Origin: Chionis minor
Lineage: Eukaryota; Chordata; Aves; Charadriiformes; Chionididae
Direction of reading: 5' to 3'
Length of the DNA: 64,000 nucleotides
Assembly: GCA_013398295.1 (NCBI GenBank)
Contig: VZSF01001417.1
Span: 420,322 to 484,321, forward strand
The notes under the pieces were generated by a model. That model ran no database searches, was not told where the DNA came from, and worked only from the letters and a program-made list of their open reading frames with translations. Below, piece by piece: positions 36,788-48,469 of this stretch. The position numbers were made by a program, and so were the translations under genes. Within the stretch, counting starts at the first letter, position 1, and the number at the start of each line of letters is the position of its first letter.

Positions 36788-39700
36788 GAGGTCTGGTTTG
36801 CTTTCAAGATGTTGAACTAACAAAGAGCAAAATCTCTCTCGGATTTCTCAAATCTCAAAGATTTCTACAGAATATATATGTTATTCTACACATGCCATAT
36901 TGCCATATAAAATTAGGCATCCAGATCAAGTTAGTCATCTAGACTTTGTCTACAGTCAGCAGAGAGAAATTAGTATCACCAGAAGAAACTCCTAGACAAA
37001 AGCACGTCTTTGCTGCAGCACCAACACTTGGGCTTTCTGACTGAGGCTGGAAGAACTCATACAAACCTGAGAGCACCAGGAAACCTTCAAACAATATTAA
37101 GAAAATTAGTGTTCCTGAGATTCATAAGTAAAAAAATATACATATATTTACTTGGGATATGTGTATGTAAATATACATAAGGGAAAACAAAGTTACTTGA
37201 AACAAAATAGCCCCCACAATCTTTTACTCTTTCAGACTTTCTTTATACCTGGTAGAGTGACATCAAAGAAGTCGTAAGTCACATGTTCCATTGCTGAACA
37301 TTTTTAACCTACGTAAACTAAATAAATATTAAACTTCATCTTCAAATTGATATAAGTATGTAATTTTTCTTCACTACTGGTATTCATATCCATACAATTT
37401 ACAGTGCTATACAATTTTTTCAGGAGCAGTAGGTCCTAAAGATTTTTTTACCAAGCTCAGACAATACAGACAAAAAAGTTACTATTGGACATCAGTACCG
37501 AAAACATTATCTACATTCTTCAAATCTTTCTAAATCCACTTAACACCTGCTTTTGTGATAGGCAAAAATATAAAAATCTGACAAGCAGTTTATTTCGTTC
37601 CCCACCAAGTATGTTTCATGAGTTGGTGCAGTTTGTATAATACCTTATTTTTATTTATCTTCCATAGGTCAGCCGCTAGATTCAATTCATATTTATTCAC
37701 CTAGACATTTACTGATTAATTCACTTCTAACTAATAGGTTTAATTTATCCATTCGCAAGCAATTCATACTCCAGATAACGATGCTGGTGTTGTACTAGGT
37801 AATTTGGTCAGTGGGAACTTCAGTTTTATGTGGAAATGTGGCTTATTTTAGATATGTATTTCAGTAGGTGATGAATCCCATCCAAGAAATAATACATGAG
37901 ACAAAAGAGGAGAAAAATAGAGCTGAGAAGGCAATATAGCACAATCTTTCTCAATGAGTAATACATTGCTTTCAAGAAGCAATTTATTCCTTTCAGTATA
38001 AGCCATTTAGACTTCAGCTTACAGAGTGTTTAGAGGTTATATTCATTTCCCTGTAACTCCTTAAGTCAACAGTCAAACTGAGGTTATGTCAGTATTTCTG
38101 AATTTCAGAGGTACAATTCTTCCTCATTCTGGCACGAAGAAAGTTCCAGGAATTCTGACGAAATTCTCAGTCTCCAACACGTGGTTTGGTCATAGTTGCA
38201 TTCATCAGACGAAATCATGAAAGTTATTACCTAAAGCAAAAGAAAAATTAATTAGGCATACTAGAAACTTATATTTTAATAGCAAATACCTAAAAAGAAA
38301 AATATGTCTTGGATTATTTGGCTTATATGCCTCCATTCTGAGTGTAATTATTTTGGTATGATCCAGCAGCTACCTGCTGGATGAGGTGTAAGGAGATTTT
38401 TCCTCTATGCGGATAGTTCCTGCAGAAGCAATTATTAGTGCGAATTTTATCTCACCTAACTTTAAGCTCCAAAAGCTCAAAGATCATTGCCTAGGCTAAA
38501 TCAGTTTTTAGCTCCCCTGTTATCAGTGCAAAGAAATAGGTGGGGTAAATCTCTGTGTGGATGACAGTGTATTAGATGTCTACCTTAAGAAAGGAAGAAT
38601 CTGGAGATACCTGTCTCTTCACATTACCTGTATCTACGTGACTAACTTAGGGTAGCCCTTAATTTTGAGATGGCAAAAGTTAAATAGGACGTCTGCCCTT
38701 AGAGAACAATCTGTTAAGTGGAAAAATTGGCGTAATTTAATACGGGAATTTATATGCCTCACAATTAGAGAGAAGATGTGGATTGATGAGAACACATAAG
38801 TACCCTTATAATGGTGGAAGTGACCTCGTCAGACCTTTTGTAAAGTATTGCTCAAGTTCCTCCTGGTACAACTTCAATTGCAGTAACTTGGCCATCCTCC
38901 AGAAAATTTTACAGTATAATAAGGTGGGCTAGCTAATCCTCTCATGCCTCCAAATTCAACACACTTGAGTATATAAAATACTGACATTTGTAAGGATACT
39001 TAATTTTAGGTGTAGAAAACCCAAATGTATCCTGGAGTATTTCTCCTCATACCAAAAAAATTATGAATTTGTTTCTCTTCAACTTTAGAGCACCTGTCTG
39101 TCAAAGTCCTGAACACAATGCAAAACATAATGCAATATTTTTAAAATCATCTCAGTCAAAGAATAGCATTGTTTGTGTCATGCTAACAAAGGGACAAAAA
39201 TACTAAATTCTGGAACAACATAAATCAGCTATGATTCTCAGCAGGCTCTAGAGTGAACTTTTAGCAAGAAGCAGGTGGGATTTCTAGAAATGAGTGAATT
39301 GTATAAAGAAAATGTACCAGCAGTCCCTTTTCTTTCTCTACTTTTAACAAAGTGTTCTCCCTAGGCTCAGAAGACAGTGGAAAAGATTTAAAATTTTTGA
39401 GCTGAAAAACAATCTCTTTAGTCAACTGAAAACTTGCCTACCACTGATGCTGATGTCCCTTCCACGCACCACCTGAGTTCACCCACATTCTGTCAGATGT
39501 TCTGGAATGTGAACCCAGATTACTTCACCTGTGACAAATTTCAGGAAATTTTATTTGTGATTTCTGTCATGTTGGAGCAAGGTGCAATCAGCTTAAAATC
39601 GTTGAGATAAGAAGAGTTTGTTCTCCCTTGTTTGTAAACTCCATGAAACCAAGATCACTGTAGAGTTGCACATAGTATTTGATACTCCTATTCTAAGAAC

Positions 39701-41186
39701 ACAGCAACACGTACCATTATTTTGTAAATGTTGTACACAGCTTTTAAGATTCGGAGTTTTGCTTCTGTTTGCATTTGGATTTACAGGTTTTGGCTTCTAA
39801 AAAGGCAAGGCAGGTAAAAAGAGGTGTATGTGGCAATCCAAACCTTACGTTCTTCATTGTAAAACTGCTTTACCACCGAACTTGGGGTCTGCGATCCCTT
39901 AACCTGCCTGCTCCTGGGGCAGCACTACAAGCTGCCGTCTATGCTGCTTGTGCCAAAGCCACCCTTGACCATTGCTGACAAAATAACTGTTTAAGAGCGA
40001 CAGTGTCACATCTAACAGAGTGAAGCTGTTCACATCATCTTATCTGGAGCACTAAATCTGTTGTCCAGTGTAATCAATGGGCTTGCCTTTGCTTTCATAA
40101 TGCTGACTGAGGTAAACAAGTTGTTCCCCACCCCAGGAAACATATGTGGTTTGAATTCTGTACGTCCCCTGTGAGTAGAGTCATTATGCTGACATGTGCT
40201 TTTAAGCAGCTTTCCATCCTGTTAAGCAAAGGTCCCCCACTGCTCCTTTAGGGTATTATAGTAATGTTCCTTACACAATGCTGTTTGTATTTGTCCATGG
40301 TTTAAACTGTTTGTACAACTGTTTCTGAGACTGGAATAAATTGTTGGGATACAGACTTATTAGCAAAACAAGATGTTGAACCAGAGACCTTGCCAAAACT
40401 TTGGATGAAGGCTCACCCCTTGGATCGTTTCCACAGTCCCACATACAGCGACACTTAGCAGATAACAGAGTGTGTACTGTATACGCTACCCTAAGAAACC
40501 TGTCTTCTGTCCCTTCTTTCCCATTCTTGAACGCTGTTGTCATGTCAGATGGCTTCTAGCTGTGATAGTTCCTCTTTTAGCAATTAAAAATTCATAGTCC
40601 CAATCTTTTTATCTACTATGACTGTTTACTTCTTCCCACAATCTCCTTCTTACAACAGTATTCAGAAATGGGAAACAATTTAGCCACCTCTTTTCATGTG
40701 ATTCCAGCAACTGAAACTTTGCCGTAACAGACCTTCAGATGTTACAGCGGCCGTTTATATAAAGACAATTATAAATAGGTCTAATAACAACTCCATTTAG
40801 TATCAGCAATATTGTTTATTCTGGTCATACTAAAGATATTAATACACATGTTATCGTAAGAAATTACTTTGTTAACAGTTCAATGCAGAAGATCCCTCTC
40901 CAGATTTGATACAAAAACTATAAATTGCTTTTACCTATAAAAATGAGGAATTGTATATAAGAAAATCCGCATTTCTACAAACTATGTGACAGCGCTGACA
41001 TTTCTGCCATTCCTAGCATCTACATAAGCTGGCTGTGAGCATATAGCAAGCAGATAAGCCATCCCTCCACTGCTTCTCTAACCAGGGCTTAAGGATTGTA
41101 TTTCCCTTTAAGCAGGCTCTTGAACAAGCCTAATGAAGCCTTCATATCCTTCTTTTTTTCTGCTGGAGAAGTATTAAAGTATACTG

Positions 41187-41204
41187 ATAACTTTATAAAG
41201 TTAT
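41187..41204. repeat. 18-bp perfect palindrome
   Basis: ATAACTTTATAAAGTTAT is its own reverse complement. No function is apparent; such AT palindromes arise often in AT-rich DNA. Confidence 0.8.
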
Positions 41205-43687
41205 GATTTGTCTTACTTCTTACTTTGCTTTCAGGACTGCCCTTCCCCAGACTCAGAACATTTTACCAACACATTTTTTAATCCGGTGTGGCAAAAAACC
41301 TGGGTTTGCAAATTACAGCTGCTGTGGGATTATACCTTTTCTAACTTTGCTATGTTTCCCAGTAGTTTTCCCCAAAATGGCATGCTAAGAAGTTTGCTGA
41401 AGCTTATGCTGATTTTTAAAAGCCATCTGTAAAGAGTAATGCGTTGTTGCCCCCTTGATAACAGCTTCAGTTAATACTCCAAGTACTTTATGGCATTGGA
41501 AAACAGAGGCAGCATTTGGAAAACAACTGGCTACTAACTGTCCGCTTCAAGGGTTTAGCCTACAGGACTGATGTCAAGGACTTTTTTCAGAGTGAAATTA
41601 ATCTGAAAAATGTTACTTGCTGTAACATTTGCATAGAGTATATGAATTAGAGGTTTAACATCTCCCTGTAGGCAACAGAGCAAAATGGGCTCTTCCGCAA
41701 ATGATTGATAGCCAGGAATCACTGCTCTGCGTCATACGCGTCCCAGGAGGAGGCTGTGCCTCTCCTCTAGTCACGGAAGAAACACACAGAAATTAAGTCA
41801 GATAATTTAGCAAAGTTAGGTACTTAAACTTAGTAGGAGTGACTATCTTTACTGTACTTCAGTCTGAAATAACCATCCCTGATCCTGCAAAAATAAAGTA
41901 TGGATTTTTATTTTTTTTTCAAGTCACTGCAGTAACTGAAACGCATTGCTGCCCGCAGGAGCTGCAATCACTGCATACTCCCCATACTTTATTCGTGACT
42001 TTCCCTTTTACTGTAGAAGAAGTTGTTTACAAAAAAGAAGTCTTCCGGAACTGGATTAGTAGCTTAAGGAGGAGAATCTGACTCTTTCTCTTTAAAAAAG
42101 CAAAGCTGAGGCTTTGTTGCTAGGGGGAGTGTTGTGCTTGGCTTTTTCTGTGCTTGGAAAGCTGCTGTATGAGAAAACTCAGGTAGGAAACCAGCATTTT
42201 CCTTTAGCTCCGTTTCAATATCACTGTATTCTGTGTGTTTTCATGACTGAGACAGATTTAAGAATCCAAAATCCTCAAAAGTATTTCCTAGGTACTTTTG
42301 ATGTAATTATTTTTTTTAGGGAGGAGTGAGAAAAACTTCACTGTGTTTCTGTTGTCAGTTTTTAGTGCTTTGGAAACAATCTCTGAGCTAATGGAGAGCT
42401 CTATAGTTCTGGCATTGTTCTATAGTTCTGTTGTTTATTACATTTTAAAGTGCTGGATATAGTATTTAACGTCAATAAATGCTAGAAAACTGTTAAAGAA
42501 AGCGACCGTACGGCCCTTCTGCGATGTTGCCAGTGTTCTCCATTTACATGTGCATTTAGGAAAGACTGTTTAAACTTGATACTTAAGGCTTGATATGAAA
42601 AAGAAGTTTATGTGCCAAGCAATAAAAATGCTGCCGCTTCTTGTAGTGCTGATATTTTTTGTGCTGTGCAGAGGATATTTGATGAACCTTGCCCGCAGCA
42701 AGGAAATGTTGCCATTTTTGGGTGTATCACCCTTAGCCCTGATGCGAGATACCTACTGAGGGAATAAATGCTGACGTGGTTTGGGAGGTAGTCACATTTG
42801 TCTAAGAAAAACCACTTGTTTAGGGTAAGTTGAGCTTCATGTGCTAGTTGAGACTTACTTAGAAACCTGAAAATCCTTGGGGCTAGTAGCTGGTAAGGGA
42901 TAAGTCCCAGGGAGATAACCACATTGCTCCGTCTCTGTTTTTTCTGATTTTTAATGAGGCATCTCCTAAGAGATAAAGAGGAATATGAAGATGACACTTC
43001 ATATTTTAGCCTGGACTGGAAGCGTTTTTTGAGGCGAGTATGCACAAGCCTGTATGTACCCAGTACAAAGAAGTGATGGGGAAACAACAGATGACTTGTG
43101 GAGGCCTGTTAGCCCTCTCGCTAGAGGAGATTTAGCCAAGTATGGACAAAAGCCCCACGGTTTACTCCCATGAGTTGGTTCATTGGGATTTTGAAATCCA
43201 GAATAAACTCTGCTTGTTGTGAGTTACCTCACCTGTTAGGTCAGTACCTAACAGATGTGTGTTCCTGTGCAGGGAACAACACAGCTGAGGTCACTTCCCT
43301 GTCAATTAAAGGTAAAGCAGGACAAAGCAACCTGCAGTAATAGCAGCAATGAATTGAGCTGTACAGATACAAAGTTAAAAATTTCTTAAATGTTTGTAAC
43401 CAAATACAGCAACTTTCAGCATTCAGGGCACAAAGGTAATACGGAATATATCTCATGATCATTATGCACATATTGAAGTGTATTTCTCATGAGTAATTCC
43501 TGTGTTGCTTGTGACAGCCAGGAGTCAGCCACCAATCAGATGAACCGCAGTGAAGAATCCCAGATGATCATCACGGAGGTTAGTGTCCAGTTAGTTGAGA
43601 CAAAAATGGCACATGATCATTTTTCACTGAGTGTAACAGGCATCTTCTATATATGTAACTGAGTAAAGTGAAATAAGTCTTAAAGGG

Positions 43688-43985
43688 AGGGTGCCAGGAG
43701 GAGGGGGCCAGTCTTTTCTCAGTAGTACCCAGTGATAGGACAAGGGGCAATGGGTACAAAATCGAATATAGGAAGTTCCATCTCAACATGAGGAGAAACT
43801 TCTTTACTCTGAGGGTGGCAGAGCACTGGAACAGGCTGCCCAGAGAGGTGGTGGAGTCTCCGACTCTGAAGACATTCCAAACCCAACTCGATGCCATCCT
43901 GTGCAACCTACTCTAAGTAGACCTGCTCTGGCAGGAGCGTTGGACCAGATGATCTCTAGAGGTCCCTTCCAACCCTTAACATTCA
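43688..43985 (+). mobile_element. CR1 LINE 3' fragment, plus strand
   Basis: Carries the conserved CR1 3' end in order: CCAGTCTTTTCTCAGTAG, GACAAGGGGCAATGGG, AACTTCTTTACTCTGAGGGT, GGAACAGGCTGCCCAGAG, GATGATCTCTAGAGGTCCC and TTCCAACCCTTAACATTC. It is about 300 bp long, 5'-truncated and non-coding. Confidence 0.92.
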
Positions 43986-44186
43986 GTGAAGTCGAGTGTC
44001 TTGCAAGTTCTTGTTAACCCGAGATCAGGCAGTGCTATTCTAGTTAATAAGCGTTTGCATAATTATTCATTTCTGTGCAAATACATTGCAACCATAGATG
44101 CCATATGCTGTGAAATAGGCACCTTTAATGTGCATTTTTTATTCTATTTCACATTGATCCAACATTTTATTGGATGATTTATCTTC

Positions 44187-44583
44187 AGTTGGGGTTGTTC
44201 AGCCTGGAGACCAAGGAGACCTTATTGTAGCCTTCCAAGTATCTGAAAGGAGCCTACGAGAAATCTGGAGAGGGGCTTTTGACAAGGGCTTTTGAGAAGG
44301 ACTTTTGATAGGATGAGGGGTCATGGTTTTAAACTGGAAGAGGGGAGATAATAGATTAGATCTCAGGAAGGAATGTTTCATTAGGCGGGTGGTGAGGCAC
44401 TGGACCAGCTTGCCCAGGGAAGTTGTGGATGCCCCATCCCTGGAAGCGTTCAAGGCCAGGTTGGATGAGGCTTTGAGCAACCTGGTCTAGTGGGAGGTGT
44501 CCCTGCCCATGACAGGGGGGTTGGAACTAGGTGATCTTGAAGGTCCCTTCCAACCCAAACCATTCTGTGATATGATTCTATGA
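44187..44583 (+). mobile_element. CR1 LINE 3' fragment, plus strand (second copy)
   Basis: A second CR1 3' end of a different subfamily, starting at TTCAGTTGGGGTTGTTCAGC. It includes GGTTGGATGAGGCTTTGAGC and GGTCCCTTCCAACCCAAACC and ends with the TGATTCTATGA terminus. An internal 13-bp motif ending in CTTTTGA is present three times at about 44273-44309, a local expansion. Confidence 0.93.
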
Positions 44584-44979
44584 AATTAGTCTTGAGTAGG
44601 TTGCAAAACCATAAAGTTCCCCTGTTCTCATCTGTAGAAACGCTTTTGAAGTGATCTCATTTAAACTGTGCCTGGTGCTATGTAAATTAAATGTCAGAAG
44701 GACAAAAAAAAAATTCACTCCAAAATTTCTTTGTGGCATGAGGAGATAAACTGTACCGGTAAGGCAAGATGCTTTATAGCTGCCAGTTGACTTTAATCTT
44801 GCTAACAAGTTGCTAAAAAAGTGTGTGCTAACTCCAGTCAGTGCCACGGCTCTAGCCTGCCAATGGCACTCCTGGGACACAGAGACCGAGGGAAAATTGC
44901 TGAAATGGGGTGTTTCGATGGACCACAGAGCACCTCTGCGGGGCTGGGGAGGCGGCCGGCCTCTGCCCCCCAGCGCAGC

Positions 44980-45008
44980 GCTCTCTCTCTCTCTCTCTGT
45001 CTCTGTGT
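44980..45008 (+). repeat. (CT)n microsatellite at CpG-island edge
   Basis: About ten CT units followed by TCTGTG variants, directly at the upstream part of the CpG island. Confidence 0.85.
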
Positions 45009-45158
45009 GAAAGGCGGAGTTCCGGGACGAGGACGCTGCCCAGGTGGAACGGCTGAGGAGGACCCTGACCGCTCGCAGGCACAGTAGAAAGAAGCCGGTG
45101 ACTGCCCCCGGCCCCGCTTCCCTGTCCCCAGCCCCACGCTCAGCGGCCGGCCGCTACC

Positions 45159-45168
45159 GCGCATGCGC
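45159..45168 (+). promoter_or_regulatory. CC2D2A: NRF1-type palindrome 1
   Basis: GCGCATGCGC is the core of the NRF1 consensus. It lies 228 bp upstream of the ATG; its identical partner starts 32 bp downstream. Confidence 0.65.
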
Positions 45169-45190
45169 GCAATGCGCCGCCACGGCCTGC

Positions 45191-45200
45191 GCGCATGCGC
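45191..45200 (+). promoter_or_regulatory. CC2D2A: NRF1-type palindrome 2
   Basis: GCGCATGCGC again, 32 bp from the first (about three helical turns), so two NRF1 dimers could sit on the same face of the helix. The spacing argument is inference. Confidence 0.65.
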
Positions 45201-45386
45201 GCTGGCTCTCCGCTGCCCCCCCTCAGGGTCGGGGTCCCCCCGGCAGCGGCAGGCCGCGGGCCTGCTCCGTGTCCGGCGGCGGCTTGGCTCCCTCATGCGC
45301 CGTCCCTCTTCCTTTCTGCTCCGCTGCAGCTGCCGGAGGCTGTGGGTCCCCCCGAGCCGCGGGCGGAGGAAAGGAGCCGCACCGGC

Positions 45387-45429
45387 ATGGCGACAGCCCC
45401 CGCCGGCCCCAGGCCGCCGGCCCCGCGCG
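45387..45429 (+). CDS. CC2D2A: CC2D2A first coding exon
   Basis: ATG at 45387 in a good context (GGCATGG), 14 codons plus one base (MATAPAGPRPPAPR), then the donor GTGAGT at 45430. The remaining base pairs with the two-base start of the exon at 53090 to make an Asp codon and continue in frame into [12 protein letters not shown]. That phase match and the CpG-island position support it as the real start. Mammalian CC2D2A has a longer, unrelated N-terminus ahead of the same [12 protein letters not shown] motif, so this form lacks roughly the first 80 residues. CC2D2A is a scaffold of the ciliary transition zone (MKS/B9 module) needed for cilium assembly and membrane gating. Only the N-terminal third is in this window; the C2 domains lie beyond it. 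Confidence 0.78.
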
Positions 45430-48400
45430 GTGAGTGACTCCCCGCCGGCGGTGGGCCGGGCCGGGCCGGGACGGGGCGGGGCGCGGCGCACGGGAGGTGT
45501 TAGCAGAGGGTGGCTCGGGCAGAGCGGGAGTTTTAATCTCCGGTTACTTTGGCAGAATGTCTGCCGTGTTCCTGTTCAGTACTTCGGACGACGTTAGTGT
45601 GGTGAATCTGGCTGCGTGGTTTTACGGGCTTACCTAAATGGGAGGCGTAAAAGAGCTAAGAACAGAGTATTAAAAAGTGAGTAGAATGAAAATCCAGCAA
45701 AGCATAAACGTGCTTGGCTTTTCATCAATATCAAGGTTTATCAGAATGAAACATATGTGTTGTCCTTAAACTCATTTTAGCAAAATGCGGTATTTGCTAT
45801 AAGTAACTACAATTTAGGGGTGTTTCCAGCTCTTTCAAGGCCTGTGCGCTTTCCTTCGGAATGTTTCTTGAGTCACACTGTGCCAGCTCGTGCTGGGAAG
45901 TGATAACGCTGTTGACAGGTGGAGTCCAAACACGTTTAAAAATTGAACACACGGGGAAATCTGAGAACAACCATCACTAGCAGGTGTCTCTTTTTACAGA
46001 AGCTTATTTTCCAAGGATAAACAAAACAGCCCATCAGTACTCTTGAGAAGAAAACTAGTTCCCTTACGTGATAAATGTTTCATTTTCTTAAATATTTTTC
46101 TCTGTTACTTGTTGCTGCTTCGGAAATCCCTGTCATCCTCCTAATTTTGTATGATCGAGTGAAAAGTACTGCATGTGGTATTCTGGATAGATTGTGTCAT
46201 TGGTTTACTTAATTGCAGTATAATTTATCCCTCTGTTTTTGGGTTTTTTTAATTATATCTTAAATTTTGAGAAAGTCTGGCCTTGATCTGAAGTCTTCAT
46301 GCACCTCTCCAAAGCTTTTTCCAATTTCTTTTTTCCCCTGGAATTCAGTCTGACAGATTTATAAATAATTTAAATTTCCGTCTTCTATATATTAAGCTTT
46401 TGAATATGCTGACACTGACGTCTGTTGTGTTGCCCAGTCATGAGGTAAAAGTTAATTTCATTTTCTCACCGCCTTTAGTATACTGATGATCTGTGTGCGA
46501 ATTTCTGCCTTGCCAAGTTATAACTAACCATTCAAAAAAAGTAGTAAAATGTAACACCTCCCCATTTTCCAGGTGCTGTTGGAAAAATTCTACATAGGCT
46601 GTTTTCTCTGCTATCTTGTTTTGATTTTGCTTTAGTGCCTGTAATAATACATCGCCTCTATTACTAGGCCTTTTTAGTTTGTTGTGGTCATCACCATATT
46701 TGTACATTGTTTATGTTAAATTGTGTTAAAAGTACACACCACCACCCACAACCCTCCCTTTTTATGAAGAGGGAACTGTATTTTAAACAGAAGTGGGAAG
46801 CAGGTAATGTTTGTGGAATTACAAATTTGTGATGTCCATCAAATACTTGCTTTATTTTATGCTAGCATGCTATAATTATTTTCTCATTCTGGTCTCACTA
46901 TGGCAAACTTAGCTTGAAACATATCCATCAACTGTTTATTCACTTAATATTCATCATATTCTCTGTTTGCCTGTATTAGTCTTTTGAGCGTTCAGTCTGT
47001 ACTAGTTTTTAATGCAGTCCGTTTGCAGAAGTTGATTATTTTATTATAATCTAATTGCTTGTGCACTTAGATGCCTATATAGCTTTCTTAAATGGAAAGA
47101 CTTGGCTATATGTCAGTGCACTAGTCAGATGAATAAATAAGAGTTGCAGAGGAGGAATCGCTTTAAATAAAAAGCACATCTGATAGTTATTCCCTTGTGA
47201 AGCCAAGACAACTGCAGTGTTACATATTTTTCTTCACTGTTGTTTTTTTTTAATTTGTATAGTTACTTGGCTGTAGTTTCTGCAGTGTCTTACTATGCAT
47301 TTATGCAGTGGTCATATCATGAAAAATACAAAAGTGTTTTTAGGACCTATGATGGAAGTTCATTATTTTCTTTCAGGTAACTGATAGTTGTTCACAGCAT
47401 AAATGTCTGTCTATCTGCTTTCTCTCATGCCTGGCTTCTGCATCCCATTCAGATACAGAACTGGTGTTGAGATAATTGTAGCCGTTCTGGGTCTCTGTCA
47501 GTGTAGAGAGCTTTGAATTCACACACAGACCTAGTGGGTTTGGGCTCTTCCTCATACAGGTGGAATCGAGGCAGAAAGTTATTGGATGACATTTTCAGGT
47601 TTGCAGTTAGGCTTAATTTCAGTTTGACTATCCACCAAGCTTGTTAGGTCTGCCAGGAGTAAAATACGAAGCTGTTGTAGGATAATAATGCTGCCAATGT
47701 AAAACATAGTGTGAATTTTTTTGGTACGGGCCTGTAATGGTGATCCTACCAAGTAATGCGCTCAGGAGTAACAGTATTACTCTTTCACTTCAAAAATATG
47801 TTTTGAAGTTAAGCACAAACTATTTGGCTCTAGAGCCCATTCACATAAGCAGAACAAAATTATATGTACAGAAAAATGAAGTAATAAAAATATTTTTATG
47901 TGGTCCTTTTTTCAAAGAATCACAGGATCCCACAATAATTGATGCATTGAATTTTACTGCAACTATTAAAGCCTTAAAATGTTTTTTGTTATGTATAGAA
48001 ATGATAATTCCCATGTTGTCACAAGGAACTGATTTGTTGATAAAGAATCCTGCATGCAAAGCACCAGAACTGGTGCTTTAACAGGTGCTTAAAGTAGTGG
48101 CAGATTGTTTCTGCACTAATTTTGCATGTTCATGCTGTTCACTTTAACCTGGCTTGTCTGGAAATGTTTACAAGCAGTTGTCAAGTAGTTCAGAAGATGG
48201 ACAGCAGATTCTAATCTGTTGCTTTCTAGTTTTCATTCATGAGAATGGAATTCAAATAAAGCATTTGCTCCAATGAAATAGAATATATTTTTACATGCTA
48301 ACTGAACAGAATACAGTGGTAGAAAAAAAATCACAGGAAGCAAATTAAAACATAACTTAGACCAGCTTCTTCCTTTAAGTCATTTCAACTCTCTTTAAAT

Positions 48401-48430
48401 AAAGTCTTGAGACATGGTTTTGGTGGTTTT

Positions 48431-48469
48431 GGGGTTGTGGGTTTTTTTTGTGGGTTGGGTTGTTTTGGG
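48431..48469 (+). other. G-quadruplex-prone tract in CC2D2A intron 1
   Basis: Five G-runs of three or four (starting at 48431, 48439, 48452, 48457 and 48467) with T-rich loops lie on the sense strand. They sit within a longer G/T-only region (about 48420-48535) that ends in a (TTG)n run. One loop of about 10 nt is long, but four of the runs could still fold. Confidence 0.55.

Larger units (their letters stand above)
34166..43687. other. Intergenic region between C1QTNF7 and CC2D2A
   Basis: AT-rich DNA with very few open frames and, apart from the items listed separately, no repeat I can name. It contains the CTCF-type motif at 36776 and a perfect palindrome at 41187. No coding exon is supported. 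Confidence 0.6.
44935..45520 (+). promoter_or_regulatory. CC2D2A: CpG island promoter of CC2D2A
   Basis: GC content and CpG density rise abruptly after 44935 and fall after about 45520, in otherwise AT-rich DNA. The island contains two NRF1-type palindromes, a GC box and the first coding exon. It is a typical TATA-less CpG-island promoter of a broadly expressed gene. A CCAAT box lies just upstream at 44860-44864. I found no clear RFX X-box by eye. Confidence 0.85.

Noticed and set aside
45163..45597. Long frames through the CpG island on both strands (up to 217 aa)
   Set aside because: Stop codons are rare in GC-rich DNA. The frames are Arg/Pro/Ala-rich and the real coding use is the short exon ending at the 45429 donor.
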